Part shown: positions 9,644 through 18,862 of the stretch, piece by piece
Numbering within the stretch: position 1 is the stretch's first letter
Layout: every line of letters starts with the position of its first letter
NCBI RefSeq assembly: GCF_039724765.1
Contig: NZ_CP155729.1
Coordinates: 3,729,501 to 3,793,500 of the forward strand
DNA: 64,000 nucleotides
Origin: Sagittula stellata E-37
GTDB taxonomy: Bacteria; Pseudomonadota; Alphaproteobacteria; Rhodobacterales; Rhodobacteraceae
Reading direction: 5' to 3'
Notes under the pieces: generated by a model
The model's input: the letters and a program-made list of their open reading frames with translations, nothing else
Databases searched by the model: none
Told to the model about the DNA's origin: nothing
Translations under genes and position numbers: made by a program

Positions 9644-11386
9644 TCAGACGTCCGTCGGATCCTGCGCAAGATCGCGCACGGCCAGCGCGGTCTCCTGCGC
9701 CTTGGCCAATGACCACCGGACGCGCGTCGCATACTGCATCGCCCGCCCGGATAGAACCACCTGCTTCGTCGCACGGGGCCTCAACCGCCCCTTTTCAAGA
9801 TATACGGAGGGTTCGAGGGCCAATTCCACGCCGCCTTCGAAGCGGAACACCCAGATTTCGCCGGATCGCAGCGCCATCGACACCGCGTTGCCCCCCAAAT
9901 CGACGGTCACGTCGACCTCGGGATGAAGGTGAAAGCGAATCTCATACGGCAGACCCGCCAGCTTCACCGCATCCATCGCCTTGTCGAACCGCTTCTTCGC
10001 CGGGGCGTCGAGCGCGACGAGATAATCCTCGCCCCTGAGGCTCCGCCCGTCCAGCGACAGTTCCAGCGACCGGGCGTGGGTCAGCCCCTGTACGGCGACA
10101 TAACCGTCGTGTCCTCCCTCGAAGCGCAGCGATTCGGCCAGATGGGTCATCTGGATCGGCACGTGCTTCGGCGCATCCTCCAGCAGTTCGCGCCGCGCCT
10201 GCGCGACCCAGCGCGGCGCCGCCAGCCGGGCCGAGCTGTAGCCCTGCAGGCACAACACCGAATGCGACAGCGTCGCCCGCCCGGCACGGCGCCAATCCTC
10301 TCCGAACCCGCTGCCCGAGCCGCAGTTGACGATCAGCGGCCGCCGGCCCGAAGTCAGTTCGAACGCAAGCGTAGAGGCATGGGCGTTGCCGGACGCCGCC
10401 CCGACGGGCGGCACGGCGGCGTCTATGACAATGCTCGTCCGACCGGCCGAGAGCCGTGCGAACCCCATCGCCAGCCCGTCCGCCTGTCGTTTCTTCGAAC
10501 CGGAGACCGCAAGCGCCATGTCCAGCCGTCCGTCCAGCCCGCGCCCGCCACCGTGGAACCGCGCCAGCCCGCCGTCCGCGTGGCGCAGCGTGCGCAGCGT
10601 GGGCGCGATCCGCGCGATGGCCTCAACGTGGTCCTTGTGTGGAACGAGGTCCGCCTCCTCCAGCGCCGCCTGCGCCCACGTCAGCAGGGTGAAGACCTCC
10701 AGCAGTTCCTCGGGGTTGCGCGTGGGAATGCCGCCCTGCGCCGAGACCTGCCGCCGGCATTCGGCGCCAAGCGCCTCGCGCGCCGGGTCGACGTGCGTCT
10801 CCATCCCCTCCAGCGACAGCGCGGCGTACAGCAGCCCTGTCATCGCCTCGAAGCGGGCCAGTCCCGGCGGGGCCGACGCACCGCGCCGCGCAAGGAACGT
10901 CGCCTGCGCGCCCAGTGCCGCATAAAACGCCTCGCTCTTGTCGGACGGCAGTCCGCGCAGCACGAACAGCGCGTGATGCACCCAGCGGATCAGCCGCCGT
11001 CCGGTCAGTTCCGGCGTCCAGCCCGGCCCGGTGCCGCGCCCGTACCGCGCGATCCAGTCCCAGAGCCAGTCCTGTGCCAGCTTGCGCGCCTTGATGTCGC
11101 CCACCGCCGCGAGATCGTCGAGCCAGGCGAACCCGTTGATTTCCTCGGTGAAGGCGGCATCCGGCGCGGGGATGTCCCAAAGCATGGCGCCCGGCGCCTC
11201 GACGAAATGGCCCGCGAACATCAGGTTGCCCGCGCACATCTGCCGTCCCTTGGCAAAGAAGCCCACGGTGCGCGGTTCCGGCTGGCTGACAAATCCGTCC
11301 GCCGCGCGCGCACGCGCCGCCAGCCGTGCGTGCACACGGTTCAGGACCCGCTCCGGCGCGGTCCGCCAGTTGCGCTGCGTCGTCAT
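9644..11386 (-). CDS. Heparinase II/III-like protein
   Basis: A 580-residue protein with the two-part layout of the family. There is an alpha-helical N-terminal half ([55 protein letters not shown]) and a beta-rich C-terminal half ([15 protein letters not shown], then [17 protein letters not shown]). Heparinase II/III proteins are polysaccharide lyases acting on uronic-acid polymers, but many bacterial members are unassigned. No signal peptide is evident at [18 protein letters not shown], which is odd for a secreted lyase. The gene is embedded between rsmB and purH, a position seen in related genomes. Substrate unknown. Confidence 0.87.
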   Translation of the reverse strand: MTTQRNWRTAPERVLNRVHARLAARARAADGFVSQPEPRTVGFFAKGRQMCAGNLMFAGHFVEAPGAMLWDIPAPDAAFTEEINGFAWLDDLAAVGDIKARKLAQDWLWDWIARYGRGTGPGWTPELTGRRLIRWVHHALFVLRGLPSDKSEAFYAALGAQATFLARRGASAPPGLARFEAMTGLLYAALSLEGMETHVDPAREALGAECRRQVSAQGGIPTRNPEELLEVFTLLTWAQAALEEADLVPHKDHVEAIARIAPTLRTLRHADGGLARFHGGGRGLDGRLDMALAVSGSKKRQADGLAMGFARLSAGRTSIVIDAAVPPVGAASGNAHASTLAFELTSGRRPLIVNCGSGSGFGEDWRRAGRATLSHSVLCLQGYSSARLAAPRWVAQARRELLEDAPKHVPIQMTHLAESLRFEGGHDGYVAVQGLTHARSLELSLDGRSLRGEDYLVALDAPAKKRFDKAMDAVKLAGLPYEIRFHLHPEVDVTVDLGGNAVSMALRSGEIWVFRFEGGVELALEPSVYLEKGRLRPRATKQVVLSGRAMQYATRVRWSLAKAQETALAVRDLAQDPTDV

Positions 11387-11512
11387 CGCTGCCTTGCCTC
11401 GTTGCCCTTGCGGGGACCCTTGACGGGAATGGCCCTTCGCGGGCGCTTGCGCAGGATCATATCGTCCGCAGCCGACAAAGTCATTAACGAAGGCCACCGG
11501 CAAGAGCGTGGA

Positions 11513-12754
11513 TCAGCCCTTCGCCACGCAAGCCATGTAGAAACCGTCCAGGCCGCCCCGCTCCGCCCAGAAATCGGGCCTGAGCCGAAGCCCGCCCTCC
11601 TCGCTCCGCCACGCGGGCTCGATCCAGTCGGCCTCCGCCGGAACGACACGCAGGCCGGGATGACGCTCCAGCGCCTCTTCGATCTGACACTCGCCCTCGT
11701 CGGGCAAAAGCGAACAGGTGGCGTAGACCAGCCGCCCGCCCGGCTTCAGCAGCGACAGCGCATGGTCCAGCATCCAGCCCTGCAGCCCGATCAGTTCCGA
11801 GATCTTCTCGCCCATGTGAACGTGCGGCAAGTCGGGGTGTCGGCGGATCGTGCCCGTAGCCGAACACGGGGCGTCCAGCAGGATGGCATCGTACTGTCCC
11901 CGATGCTCCAGCGCGTCGCCTGCGACCAGCTCGGCCTCCAGCCCGCAGCGGTCGAGGTTTTCACGCACCCGCGCCAGCCGCGCCTCCGAGATGTCGAGCG
12001 CGGTCACACGCGCCCCCCGCGCCGCCAGTTGCAGCGTCTTGCCGCCCGGAGCGGCGCACATGTCCAGCACGTCGAGGCCCGCCACCTCGCCCAGCAGCTT
12101 CACCGGCAGCGCGGCGGCAGCGTCCTGCACCCACCATGCGCCGTCAGAGAACCCCGGCAACGCACTGACCTGTCCCGCGTCGCGCAAGCGCACCGAACCG
12201 GTCGGGAGCAACTCGCCCGGTAGCCCCTCCGGCAGGTCCCCTTTCAGCGTCAGATCGACCGGCGCTCCGTCGAAATGCGCGCGTTCCATCGCCGCCACGG
12301 CCTGCGGTCCCCAGGCTTCCGCCAGCGGCGCGCGCAGCCACTTCGGCAGGCGCGGAACACGCAGCTTCGCCCAGTCCGCCGGACCGCTCTCGGCCACCTT
12401 GCGCAGGACCGCGTTGGCCAGCCCCTTCGCGCCCTGCGTGCGTTTGCCCCGCGCTGCGATCTCGACGCAATCGCTCACCACCCCATGCGCCGCACCGCCG
12501 GTGCACAGCTCCGTGGCGCCCAGTCTGAGGATGTTCATGACGCGCCCCGCCGGGGCCTTCCTGAGATGCGGCTTCAGCACACGGTCGGCGCGTTCCAGCC
12601 CGCGCAGCACCTCCGTCGCCAACCGCTGCGCCGCCGCGCGGTCGGGCGCCGCCAGCCGGTCGAGCCGGTCAGTCTCCGACAAAGGGCGGTGCTGCACCAG
12701 CACCATGTCCAACAGGTCGACGGCGGCCAGTCGGGCCGGGCTGGGGTCTGCCAT
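11513..12754 (-). CDS. rsmB: RsmB/NOP-type 16S rRNA (cytosine-5) methyltransferase
   Basis: A 413-residue protein with an N-terminal NusB-like helical domain (about residues 1-140) and a C-terminal SAM-dependent Rossmann domain. The SAM-binding motif MCAAPGGKT, motif IV LLDAPCSATG and motif VI YATCSLLPDEGE are present, including both cysteines used in m5C chemistry. By homology it methylates C967 of 16S rRNA. The start ATG at 12754 has CGGAG seven bases upstream. It diverges from the SDHAF4-like gene and leads the heparinase-purH unit. Confidence 0.93.
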   Translation of the reverse strand: MADPSPARLAAVDLLDMVLVQHRPLSETDRLDRLAAPDRAAAQRLATEVLRGLERADRVLKPHLRKAPAGRVMNILRLGATELCTGGAAHGVVSDCVEIAARGKRTQGAKGLANAVLRKVAESGPADWAKLRVPRLPKWLRAPLAEAWGPQAVAAMERAHFDGAPVDLTLKGDLPEGLPGELLPTGSVRLRDAGQVSALPGFSDGAWWVQDAAAALPVKLLGEVAGLDVLDMCAAPGGKTLQLAARGARVTALDISEARLARVRENLDRCGLEAELVAGDALEHRGQYDAILLDAPCSATGTIRRHPDLPHVHMGEKISELIGLQGWMLDHALSLLKPGGRLVYATCSLLPDEGECQIEEALERHPGLRVVPAEADWIEPAWRSEEGGLRLRPDFWAERGGLDGFYMACVAKG

Positions 12755-12847
12755 GAAGTCTCCGGAATCTGGCCCGGGCTTGCCCCGGACGGCACCGGGG
12801 GCCTATATCAACAGCCATCGCCCTAGGAAAGCCCAGCGAGGACCGCC

Positions 12848-13033
12848 ATGCCCGAGACCCCCGAAAGCGACCTGCCCCCCGCGGCGCAGCGCGCCCTTGC
12901 CGAAGCAGCGGAGCGCCGGGCAAAGCCAGAGGCCGAGGCAAAAGCCTTCCCCAAGGAATACGGCGGCCGCGACGGTCCCGAACCGGTGCGCTACGGCGAC
13001 TGGGAAAAGAAGGGCCTCGCCATCGACTTCTAG
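12848..13033 (+). CDS. DUF1674 / SDHAF4-like succinate dehydrogenase assembly factor
   Basis: A 61-residue protein whose C-terminus, GGRDGPEPVRYGDWEKKG followed by LAIDF, is the signature of the SDHAF4 (DUF1674) family. In eukaryotes SDHAF4 binds flavinylated SdhA and promotes assembly of succinate dehydrogenase. The bacterial proteins are presumed to do the same. The N-terminal half is Ala/Glu/Lys-rich and probably disordered. It diverges from rsmB and no sdh genes are in the window. A hairpin at 13037-13060 (GGTCGCG/CGCGACC) follows the stop but lacks a T run. Confidence 0.88.
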   Translation: MPETPESDLPPAAQRALAEAAERRAKPEAEAKAFPKEYGGRDGPEPVRYGDWEKKGLAIDF

Positions 13034-13694
13034 GCCGGTCGCGCGCGTATCTTCGCGACCAGACGACCTCCGCTTACATGTCAGACCCACGCGCATCTCG
13101 CGCCGCTTCGACGGCATGAGGCGGTCCCGATTGGGCTGACGCAGATCCAAAAGACCGGGCGCAACGGCCACCCCAACAGACCAGGGATACATCGGGTTTA
13201 TGCAAGTGGACGGACCGTCCACTTCCTGGACAAGCTCCGACTGGCCACTGCTGAAAGCCACTCCTCGCCCGCACGAAGATCGGAAAATCACAATTCCTCA
13301 CGTCGCTCGAAAGAAACCTACCTACCAAAAAACAGCAAGAATCCCACGTCAGGAAAAGGGGTCAACATAATATTTTGTAAACAGATTCCACACTGACATG
13401 CCCTGACGACGCCAAGATGCGCGGCGCAATGACAAGACTGCTGCTACTGTGGAAGCATCGGAAAATCGAAATTCCTGAAATCGCGGAAGCTCTGACAGCC
13501 AGACTCAACCGGCAAACCCTCCTGGCGCGCGATACATCGGATAAATCCACGAAACCGGATCGGTCACGGCACGGTGCACCAGAGGAAACCGCCTCTCTCC
13601 AACCGCACTGCCCCCCGAAAGCGTCACGGCGCCCTGAGCGGGGCGCCGTGGGTGGGTGGGTGGGCGGCGCTCCTCTCAGGGCGCCGTGACGCGG
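13034..13694. other. AT-richer intergenic region without convincing genes
   Basis: This 660-base spacer between the SDHAF4-like gene and dapB is clearly richer in A and T than its surroundings, mainly 13240-13560. Open frames on both strands lack family resemblance and ribosome sites. Two short diverged repeats are visible. ATCGGAAAATC-nn-AATTCCT occurs at 13279-13298 and 13457-13476 (18 of 20 identical). GATACATCGG occurs at 13186-13195 and 13531-13540. It may be the remnant of a decayed gene or a regulatory RNA locus; I see no evidence that decides. Confidence 0.5.
13621..13692 (-). terminator. 18-bp perfect inverted repeat with G-quadruplex loop, 3' of dapB
   Basis: Arms GCGTCACGGCGCCCTGAG (13621-13638) and its exact complement (13675-13692) enclose a 36-base loop. 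The structure begins two bases after the dapB stop. On the minus strand only TTTC follows, so it is an atypical terminator or 3'-stabilising structure. The loop carries GGGTGGGTGGGTGGG on the plus strand (13650-13664), a textbook G-quadruplex motif. Confidence 0.6.
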
Positions 13695-14507
13695 TCAGCC
13701 AAGCCCGAGCACGTCCAGCATGTCGTAGTGGCCCGGTCCCTTGTCCTGCCCCCAGAGCGCCGCCTTCAGCGCGCCGCGCGCAAACAGCGTCCGGTCGGAA
13801 GCCACATGCTTCAGCACGATACGCTCGCCGGGTGTGGCGAAAAGCACCTCGTGTTCGCCAACGATGTCGCCGCCACGGATCGCGTGGAAACCGATGTCGC
13901 CACGCTTGCGCGCGCCCGTGATGCCGTCGCGGCCCCGGTCGGACACGTCTGCCAGCGCAACCCCGCGTCCCTCTGCCGCGGCCTCGCCCAGCATCAGCGC
14001 CGTCCCCGAGGGCGCGTCCACCTTGTGGTGATGGTGCGCCTCGATCACCTCGATGTCCCAGTCGGCATCCAGCGCCGCCGCAACCTGCTTCACCATCCGG
14101 GTCAGCAGGTTCACGCCCAGCGACATGTTGCCCGCCCGGACCACAACCGCATGACGTGCCGCGCGGTCGATGGCGGAAATATCGTCCTCCGACAGCCCAG
14201 TGGTGCCGATGACATGCACCGCCCGCGCCTGCGCCGCCAGTTCGGAAAATGCGACCGTCGCCGCGGGCGCGGTGAAATCGATGACCGCCTGCGCACGCGA
14301 AAACGCCTCAAGCGCGTCGTCGCTCACCTTCAGGCCCATCTCGGCACCGCCCATGGCCAGCCCCAGGTCGCGCCCGACCCAGTCGTGGCCCTCGCGCTCC
14401 AGCGCGCCGACAAGTTTCAGCCGGTCGGAGGCCATGACCTCCTTCACGAGCATCTGCCCCATGCGTCCGGAAACGCCCGTTACAACGACACCTGGCTGAT
14501 CCGTCAT
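13695..14507 (-). CDS. dapB: 4-hydroxy-tetrahydrodipicolinate reductase
   Basis: A 270-residue reductase that converts the DapA product to tetrahydrodipicolinate with NAD(P)H. The N-terminal Rossmann motif [12 protein letters not shown], the central VIDFTAPA strand and the catalytic [16 protein letters not shown] loop are intact. The ATG at 14507 is chosen because GAGGAG lies eight bases upstream; a GTG at 14516 would overlap that site. It diverges from rbfA with about 85 bases between starts. An unusual long inverted repeat follows its stop. Confidence 0.97.
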   Translation of the reverse strand: MTDQPGVVVTGVSGRMGQMLVKEVMASDRLKLVGALEREGHDWVGRDLGLAMGGAEMGLKVSDDALEAFSRAQAVIDFTAPAATVAFSELAAQARAVHVIGTTGLSEDDISAIDRAARHAVVVRAGNMSLGVNLLTRMVKQVAAALDADWDIEVIEAHHHHKVDAPSGTALMLGEAAAEGRGVALADVSDRGRDGITGARKRGDIGFHAIRGGDIVGEHEVLFATPGERIVLKHVASDRTLFARGALKAALWGQDKGPGHYDMLDVLGLG

Positions 14508-14592
14508 CGTCCACACTCCTCAAGTCCGTTGCGATCCCATACAGCGGTCGTCGGCGCTTGGCAAAGCGACAGCTTCGCTCTACTTCTCCCGC

Positions 14593-14988
14593 ATGGCACG
14601 CAACAGATTCCAAGATGGCCCCGGGCCAAGCCAACGTCAGCTCCGGGTGAGCGAAGTCATCCGGCGCCAGCTGTCGGATGTTCTCATGCGTGGCGACGTC
14701 CACGACCCCGAGCTCAACCGCCTGTCGATCACGGTCGGCGAGGTGCGCGTTTCCCCCGACCTCAAGGTCGCCACCGCCTATGTGGTGCCGCTCGGCGGGC
14801 AGAAGGCCGACGACATGTTCGCCCTGCTGGACCGCAACAAGGGCGAGTTGCGGCGCGCCGTCTCGAAGGGGCTGACGCTGAAATTCGCGCCTGAACTGCG
14901 GTTCCGCCTGGACGAGACCTTCGACAACCTCGACGAGGCCCGGCGCCTGTTCTCCGACGACACCGTGCGCCGCGACGTGGAGGGCTGA
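14593..14988 (+). CDS. rbfA: 30S ribosome-binding factor A
   Basis: A 131-residue KH-fold protein needed for late maturation of the 30S subunit and cold adaptation. The pattern [20 protein letters not shown], then [21 protein letters not shown] and the C-terminal [18 protein letters not shown] match RbfA. The ribosome site is weak. It diverges from dapB and is followed after four bases by a secreted phosphodiester-glycosidase-like gene, probably in one transcript. Confidence 0.95.
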   Translation: MARNRFQDGPGPSQRQLRVSEVIRRQLSDVLMRGDVHDPELNRLSITVGEVRVSPDLKVATAYVVPLGGQKADDMFALLDRNKGELRRAVSKGLTLKFAPELRFRLDETFDNLDEARRLFSDDTVRRDVEG

Positions 14989-14992
14989 TCCC

Positions 14993-15736
14993 ATGCTCCG
15001 TGCCTGCCTTGCGCTGGCAGCGTTGCTCGCCTCGGTGGCAGCGCCCGCCAGCGCCGTCACTTGCCGCAACGTGGAGTTCGAGTCGATCCGCTACGCCGTC
15101 TGCGAGGTCGACGCCACGAAGGAAGACCTCCGCCTGTTTCGCGCCGACGCCGAGGGACGGCCCATCGGCCAGTTCTCGCGCCTTGAGGCCATTCTGGCCC
15201 AAAAGGGCGAAACGCTCGCCTTCGCGATGAATGCCGGCATGTATCACGAGGACCGCGCCCCGGTCGGCTATTACGTCGAGGATGGCAAGGAAGAGATGCG
15301 TGTCATCTCCTCCCCCGGTCCGGGCAACTTCGGCCTCCTGCCCAACGGTGTGCTCTGCATCACGGATACCCGCGCCCGAGTCTACGAGACCCGCGACTTC
15401 CTTGCCGCCAAGCCCGCCTGCCGCGACGCCACGCAATCCGGCCCGATGCTGGTCATAGGCGGCGAACTGCACCCGCGCTTCCTGCCGGACTCCACCTCGC
15501 GCTATATCCGCAACGGCGTGGGCACATCGAAGGACGGCAAGCGCGCGGTCTTCGCGATCTCGCAAAGCGTCGTCACCTTCCACGAGTTCGGGCGGTTTTT
15601 CCGCGACGGTTTGAAATTGCCCAACGCGCTGTTCCTCGACGGCAATGTTTCGCGGCTCTATGCGCCGGAACTGGGCCGCAACGACCTCGGGCGGCGCATG
15701 GGACCGATCGTGGCCGTGACGGAAAAGGCCGACTGA
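14993..15736 (+). CDS. Secreted phosphodiester glycosidase (NAGPA/DUF2233)-like protein
   Basis: A 247-residue protein with a signal peptide (ALLASVAAPASA). The MNAGMYHEDRAPVGYYVEDG block, the QSGPMLV segment and the FLDGNVSRLYAP motif are typical of COG3698/phosphodiester glycosidase-type proteins related to the uncovering enzyme NAGPA. The bacterial substrates are not established. Paired cysteines (CRNVEFESIRYAVC) near the mature N-terminus suggest a disulfide and a periplasmic location. It starts four bases after rbfA. Confidence 0.85.
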   Translation: MLRACLALAALLASVAAPASAVTCRNVEFESIRYAVCEVDATKEDLRLFRADAEGRPIGQFSRLEAILAQKGETLAFAMNAGMYHEDRAPVGYYVEDGKEEMRVISSPGPGNFGLLPNGVLCITDTRARVYETRDFLAAKPACRDATQSGPMLVIGGELHPRFLPDSTSRYIRNGVGTSKDGKRAVFAISQSVVTFHEFGRFFRDGLKLPNALFLDGNVSRLYAPELGRNDLGRRMGPIVAVTEKAD

Positions 15737-15873
15737 CCGGCTGAGACCGCGTCCGCGTGCCGGATGGCCAGGCCGGGCCGGATGGGTCCGCCGGGGCGGA
15801 AGCGATTGCCGCGCGTGTGTCCGCATGGCAGGCTGCCCGGACAGACCATGCCATTCCTTCGCCGCGACCTTTG

Positions 15874-17397
15874 ATGACCTTATCCTTGCGCACCTTTTTC
15901 GTGCTTCTCTTGCTGGCCGCCTTGCCGCCGTGGCCGCCCGCGTCGGCGCAGCAGGCGGTGGACCTTTCCGAACCCTTCTTGGCAGAGGGGCTTTCGATCC
16001 AGGACCGGCGTTTCCTTCAAGCCGCGCTGGCCTTCGAAGGCGCTCTGCACGCGCCCATCGCCCCCGACTGGAGCCCCGGCGCGCAGGCAGCGATGGACGA
16101 CTTCGCCCAAACCGCCTACGGCGCCGCGCCCTCCGTGCTGCATATGGCCGCGCTGGCGCAGGAGATGACGGATCGGGCCGCGCGCGATGGCTGGACGTGG
16201 CGCCACTTCGACTCGCTCGGGCTGTCGCTGCTCTTTCCGTCCAAGACCGCCGTTCCCGCCGCACCGGATGGCGCGTTCACCGTCTGGGACCACAGCACGT
16301 CCTCGCTGCGCTACCGTTTCGCCTCTCTCTCCCGGCCAGAGGCGCAGGCGCTGCACCGCGACACGCTGGCGCTTCAGGCAGAGGGCGGAACCCCGGTGCG
16401 CACGCGCGACGCCAGCCTTGCCGTGACCGGGGTCACCGGCGCGGACGGCACACTGCGCCGGGTCCGCTCCGACTATATCGACGGCGCATGGTCGACGGTC
16501 GTTCTGTCGGCGGATGCGGCGGACGGCGCGCTTCTCGGCGCGGTGGCCGCCAGCATTGCGCCGGGGCTGGCCGCGCCGCTGGCGGTCACGCGCGGCGGGC
16601 GGCTCGACCGGGCACGGCAAGCCGCCGCCCCGCTGCTGGACACCCTGGAACGCCTGCCTCGGGACAGGCCCGCCCCCCCGACCGAGGCCACACCGCCAGT
16701 GGCCTCACCCCCGGAGGCCACCCTGCCGGACGTCAACCTGCCGGAGGACAGCGCGCACCGGGACCGCCCGTCGCGCCCCTTCCGCGCGGCCAGCACCGGC
16801 AGCGGCTTCTACGTCTCCGCCGAGGGGCACGTTCTGACCAACGCCCATGTCACCGACGGCTGCACCACGATCCACGTCGACGGCCGGCCCGCCCGCCTGC
16901 TGACGCAATCCGCTGACAGCGACCTGGCGCTTTTGTTGTCCGAAGCACCGGCCCCGGCGGTCGCCATCTTCTCGGAGGCGCCCGCGCGGCTCAATTCGGA
17001 CGTGACCGCGCTAGGGTATCCGCTGTCGCACATCCTCGGCGGGATGAACGTGACGCGCGGGTCGGTCTCGGCGATCACCGGGCTGTCGGGCGATCCCGCG
17101 ACCATGCAGATCACCGCCCCGGTCCAGCCCGGCAATTCCGGCGGGCCGCTGATCGGCGCAGACGGTTCGGTGGTGGGCGTGGTGGTGGCCAAGCTCGACG
17201 CGCTGACCATCGCCGACCAGCTGCGCGACATTCCCCAGAACGTGAACTTCGCGGTCCGGGCCGAGGTCGCGGCGCGGTTCCTTGCGGCGCAAGGGGTCTC
17301 GCCCCTCCGTGCCGCGCCACACACACCTCTTCGCCCCGAGGACCTGGCCCAGAGGGCTGCCGCGTTCACCGCCTTCGTCGAGTGCGATCCACGCTGA
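15874..17397 (+). CDS. Secreted trypsin-like serine protease with N-terminal extension
   Basis: A 507-residue protein starting at the ATG that yields a clean signal peptide (MTLSLRTFFVLLLLAALPPW, then PPASAQ); a longer frame upstream lacks support. The C-terminal region from about residue 305 is a chymotrypsin-fold protease with His325 in LTNAHVTDGC, Asp350 in DSDLALLL and Ser422 in QPGNSGGPLIG. The roughly 250-residue N-terminal region after the signal peptide is unrecognised and ends in a Pro/Glu-rich linker (residues about 268-300). No PDZ domain is visible, so it is not a standard DegP. Role unknown, probably periplasmic. Confidence 0.88.
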   Translation: MTLSLRTFFVLLLLAALPPWPPASAQQAVDLSEPFLAEGLSIQDRRFLQAALAFEGALHAPIAPDWSPGAQAAMDDFAQTAYGAAPSVLHMAALAQEMTDRAARDGWTWRHFDSLGLSLLFPSKTAVPAAPDGAFTVWDHSTSSLRYRFASLSRPEAQALHRDTLALQAEGGTPVRTRDASLAVTGVTGADGTLRRVRSDYIDGAWSTVVLSADAADGALLGAVAASIAPGLAAPLAVTRGGRLDRARQAAAPLLDTLERLPRDRPAPPTEATPPVASPPEATLPDVNLPEDSAHRDRPSRPFRAASTGSGFYVSAEGHVLTNAHVTDGCTTIHVDGRPARLLTQSADSDLALLLSEAPAPAVAIFSEAPARLNSDVTALGYPLSHILGGMNVTRGSVSAITGLSGDPATMQITAPVQPGNSGGPLIGADGSVVGVVVAKLDALTIADQLRDIPQNVNFAVRAEVAARFLAAQGVSPLRAAPHTPLRPEDLAQRAAAFTAFVECDPR

Positions 17398-17515
17398 CAC
17401 GGGGCTGGCAGTCATGGGCCGGCAACCACGGCACCGCGCCCTGCGCCCCCCCGAAACGCTTGCACCCTGACGCGCGGCGCCCTACCTCGGGACAACGACC
17501 GACGAAAGGCTGCAG

Positions 17516-18862
17516 ATGTCCCAGACCCCGACCGAGCTGACACAGGCCCTGCTCGACGCCGCGAAGAAAGCTGGCGCCGATGCCGCAGACGCCATCGCCA
17601 TCGAAGGCACCGCGCTGTCCATCGACGTGCGCGCCGGGACGCTGGAACAGGCGGAACGGGCCGAGGGGCGCGACCTCGGGCTGCGGGTCTTCGTGGGCAG
17701 GCGGGTCGCCAGCGTCTCCACCTCCGACACCCGGGCCGAGGCGCTGACCGCCATGGCAGAACGCGCCGTCGCCATGGCCCGCGAGACGCCCGAAGACCCC
17801 TACGCGGGCCTTGCCGATCCGTCTCAGCTTGCCCGCGACTGGGACATGGACGCCCTGCAACTGGCCGACCCCGCCGAGGAACCCGCCCCGGCAGAGCTTG
17901 AAGACGACGCCCGCCGGGCCGAGGCTGCGGCGCTGGCGCACGAGGGCATCACCATGGTGCACTCCGCCTCCGCCACCTATTCGGCGCAGAACGTCGCACT
18001 TGCCGCCTCCAACGGGTTTGCCGGAGGCTACCGGCGCACCGGGCGCTCCCGGTCCTGCGTCGCGGTGGCGGGCACCGGCCTTGCCATGGAGCGCGACTAC
18101 GACGGCGACAGCCGCATCTTCCAGTCCGACCTGCGTTCGGCCGAGGACATCGGCGACACCGCGGCCATCCGCGCGCTGGAACGGCTGAACCCGAAGCGCC
18201 CCAAGACCGGCGCCTATCCCGTGCTCTTCGACGAACGCATCTCCTCGTCGCTGATCGGCCACCTTGTCGCGGCGTCGAACGGTGCCTCCGTGGCACGCGG
18301 CGCGTCCTGGCTGCGCGGCGCCCTGGGTGAAGACGTGCTGCCCAAGGGCCTGTCGCTGATCGAGGACCCGCACCGCCCGCGCACCGCCGCCTCCCGTCCC
18401 TTCGACGCGGAAGGGCTGGCGACGAAGGCCCGCAAGCTGATCGACGACGGTGTGCTGACCGGCTGGACACTGGACCTCGCCAACGCCCGCAAGCTGGAGA
18501 TGGAGAGCACCGCGAACGCCGCCCGCTCCGTTTCGGGCGGGATCTCTCCGACCGTCTGGAACCTCGAACTGACGCAGGGCGACCGGACGCGCGAAGACCT
18601 GATGGCAGAGATGGGCAGCGGCCTGCTGGTGACCTCGATGATCGGCTCCACCATCAACCCCAACACCGGCGACTACTCGCGCGGGGCGGCGGGCTGGTGG
18701 GTAGAGAACGGCGCACTGGCCTATCCGGTGTCCGGTGTCACGCTGGCGGGCAACCTGCGCGAGATGCTGCGCGCCATCACCCCAGCGAACGACGCACGCC
18801 CCTGGCTGTCGCGCGTGGTGCCGTCGCTGCTGGTCGAGGGGCTCACTCTTGCCGGAGACTGA
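17516..18862 (+). CDS. pmbA: TldD/PmbA family metallopeptidase-related protein (PmbA/TldE type)
   Basis: A 448-residue protein with the PmbA layout: an N-terminal alpha/beta domain (SIDVRAGTLEQAERAEGRDL), a middle region and a C-terminal domain with GDYSRGAAGWWVENG, the conserved PmbA hallmark. PmbA (TldE) pairs with TldD to form a peptide-cleaving complex that matures microcins and processes other peptides. The zinc HExxxH motif belongs to TldD and is absent here, as expected. The next gene starts inside its last codons, indicating an operon with the phosphatase. Confidence 0.93.
   Translation: MSQTPTELTQALLDAAKKAGADAADAIAIEGTALSIDVRAGTLEQAERAEGRDLGLRVFVGRRVASVSTSDTRAEALTAMAERAVAMARETPEDPYAGLADPSQLARDWDMDALQLADPAEEPAPAELEDDARRAEAAALAHEGITMVHSASATYSAQNVALAASNGFAGGYRRTGRSRSCVAVAGTGLAMERDYDGDSRIFQSDLRSAEDIGDTAAIRALERLNPKRPKTGAYPVLFDERISSSLIGHLVAASNGASVARGASWLRGALGEDVLPKGLSLIEDPHRPRTAASRPFDAEGLATKARKLIDDGVLTGWTLDLANARKLEMESTANAARSVSGGISPTVWNLELTQGDRTREDLMAEMGSGLLVTSMIGSTINPNTGDYSRGAAGWWVENGALAYPVSGVTLAGNLREMLRAITPANDARPWLSRVVPSLLVEGLTLAGD

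Noticed and set aside
13417..13689. 90-codon frame in the AT-richer island
   Set aside because: No ribosome site; the C-terminal part runs into the dapB inverted repeat, and the peptide resembles no family. A similar frame exists on the opposite strand.
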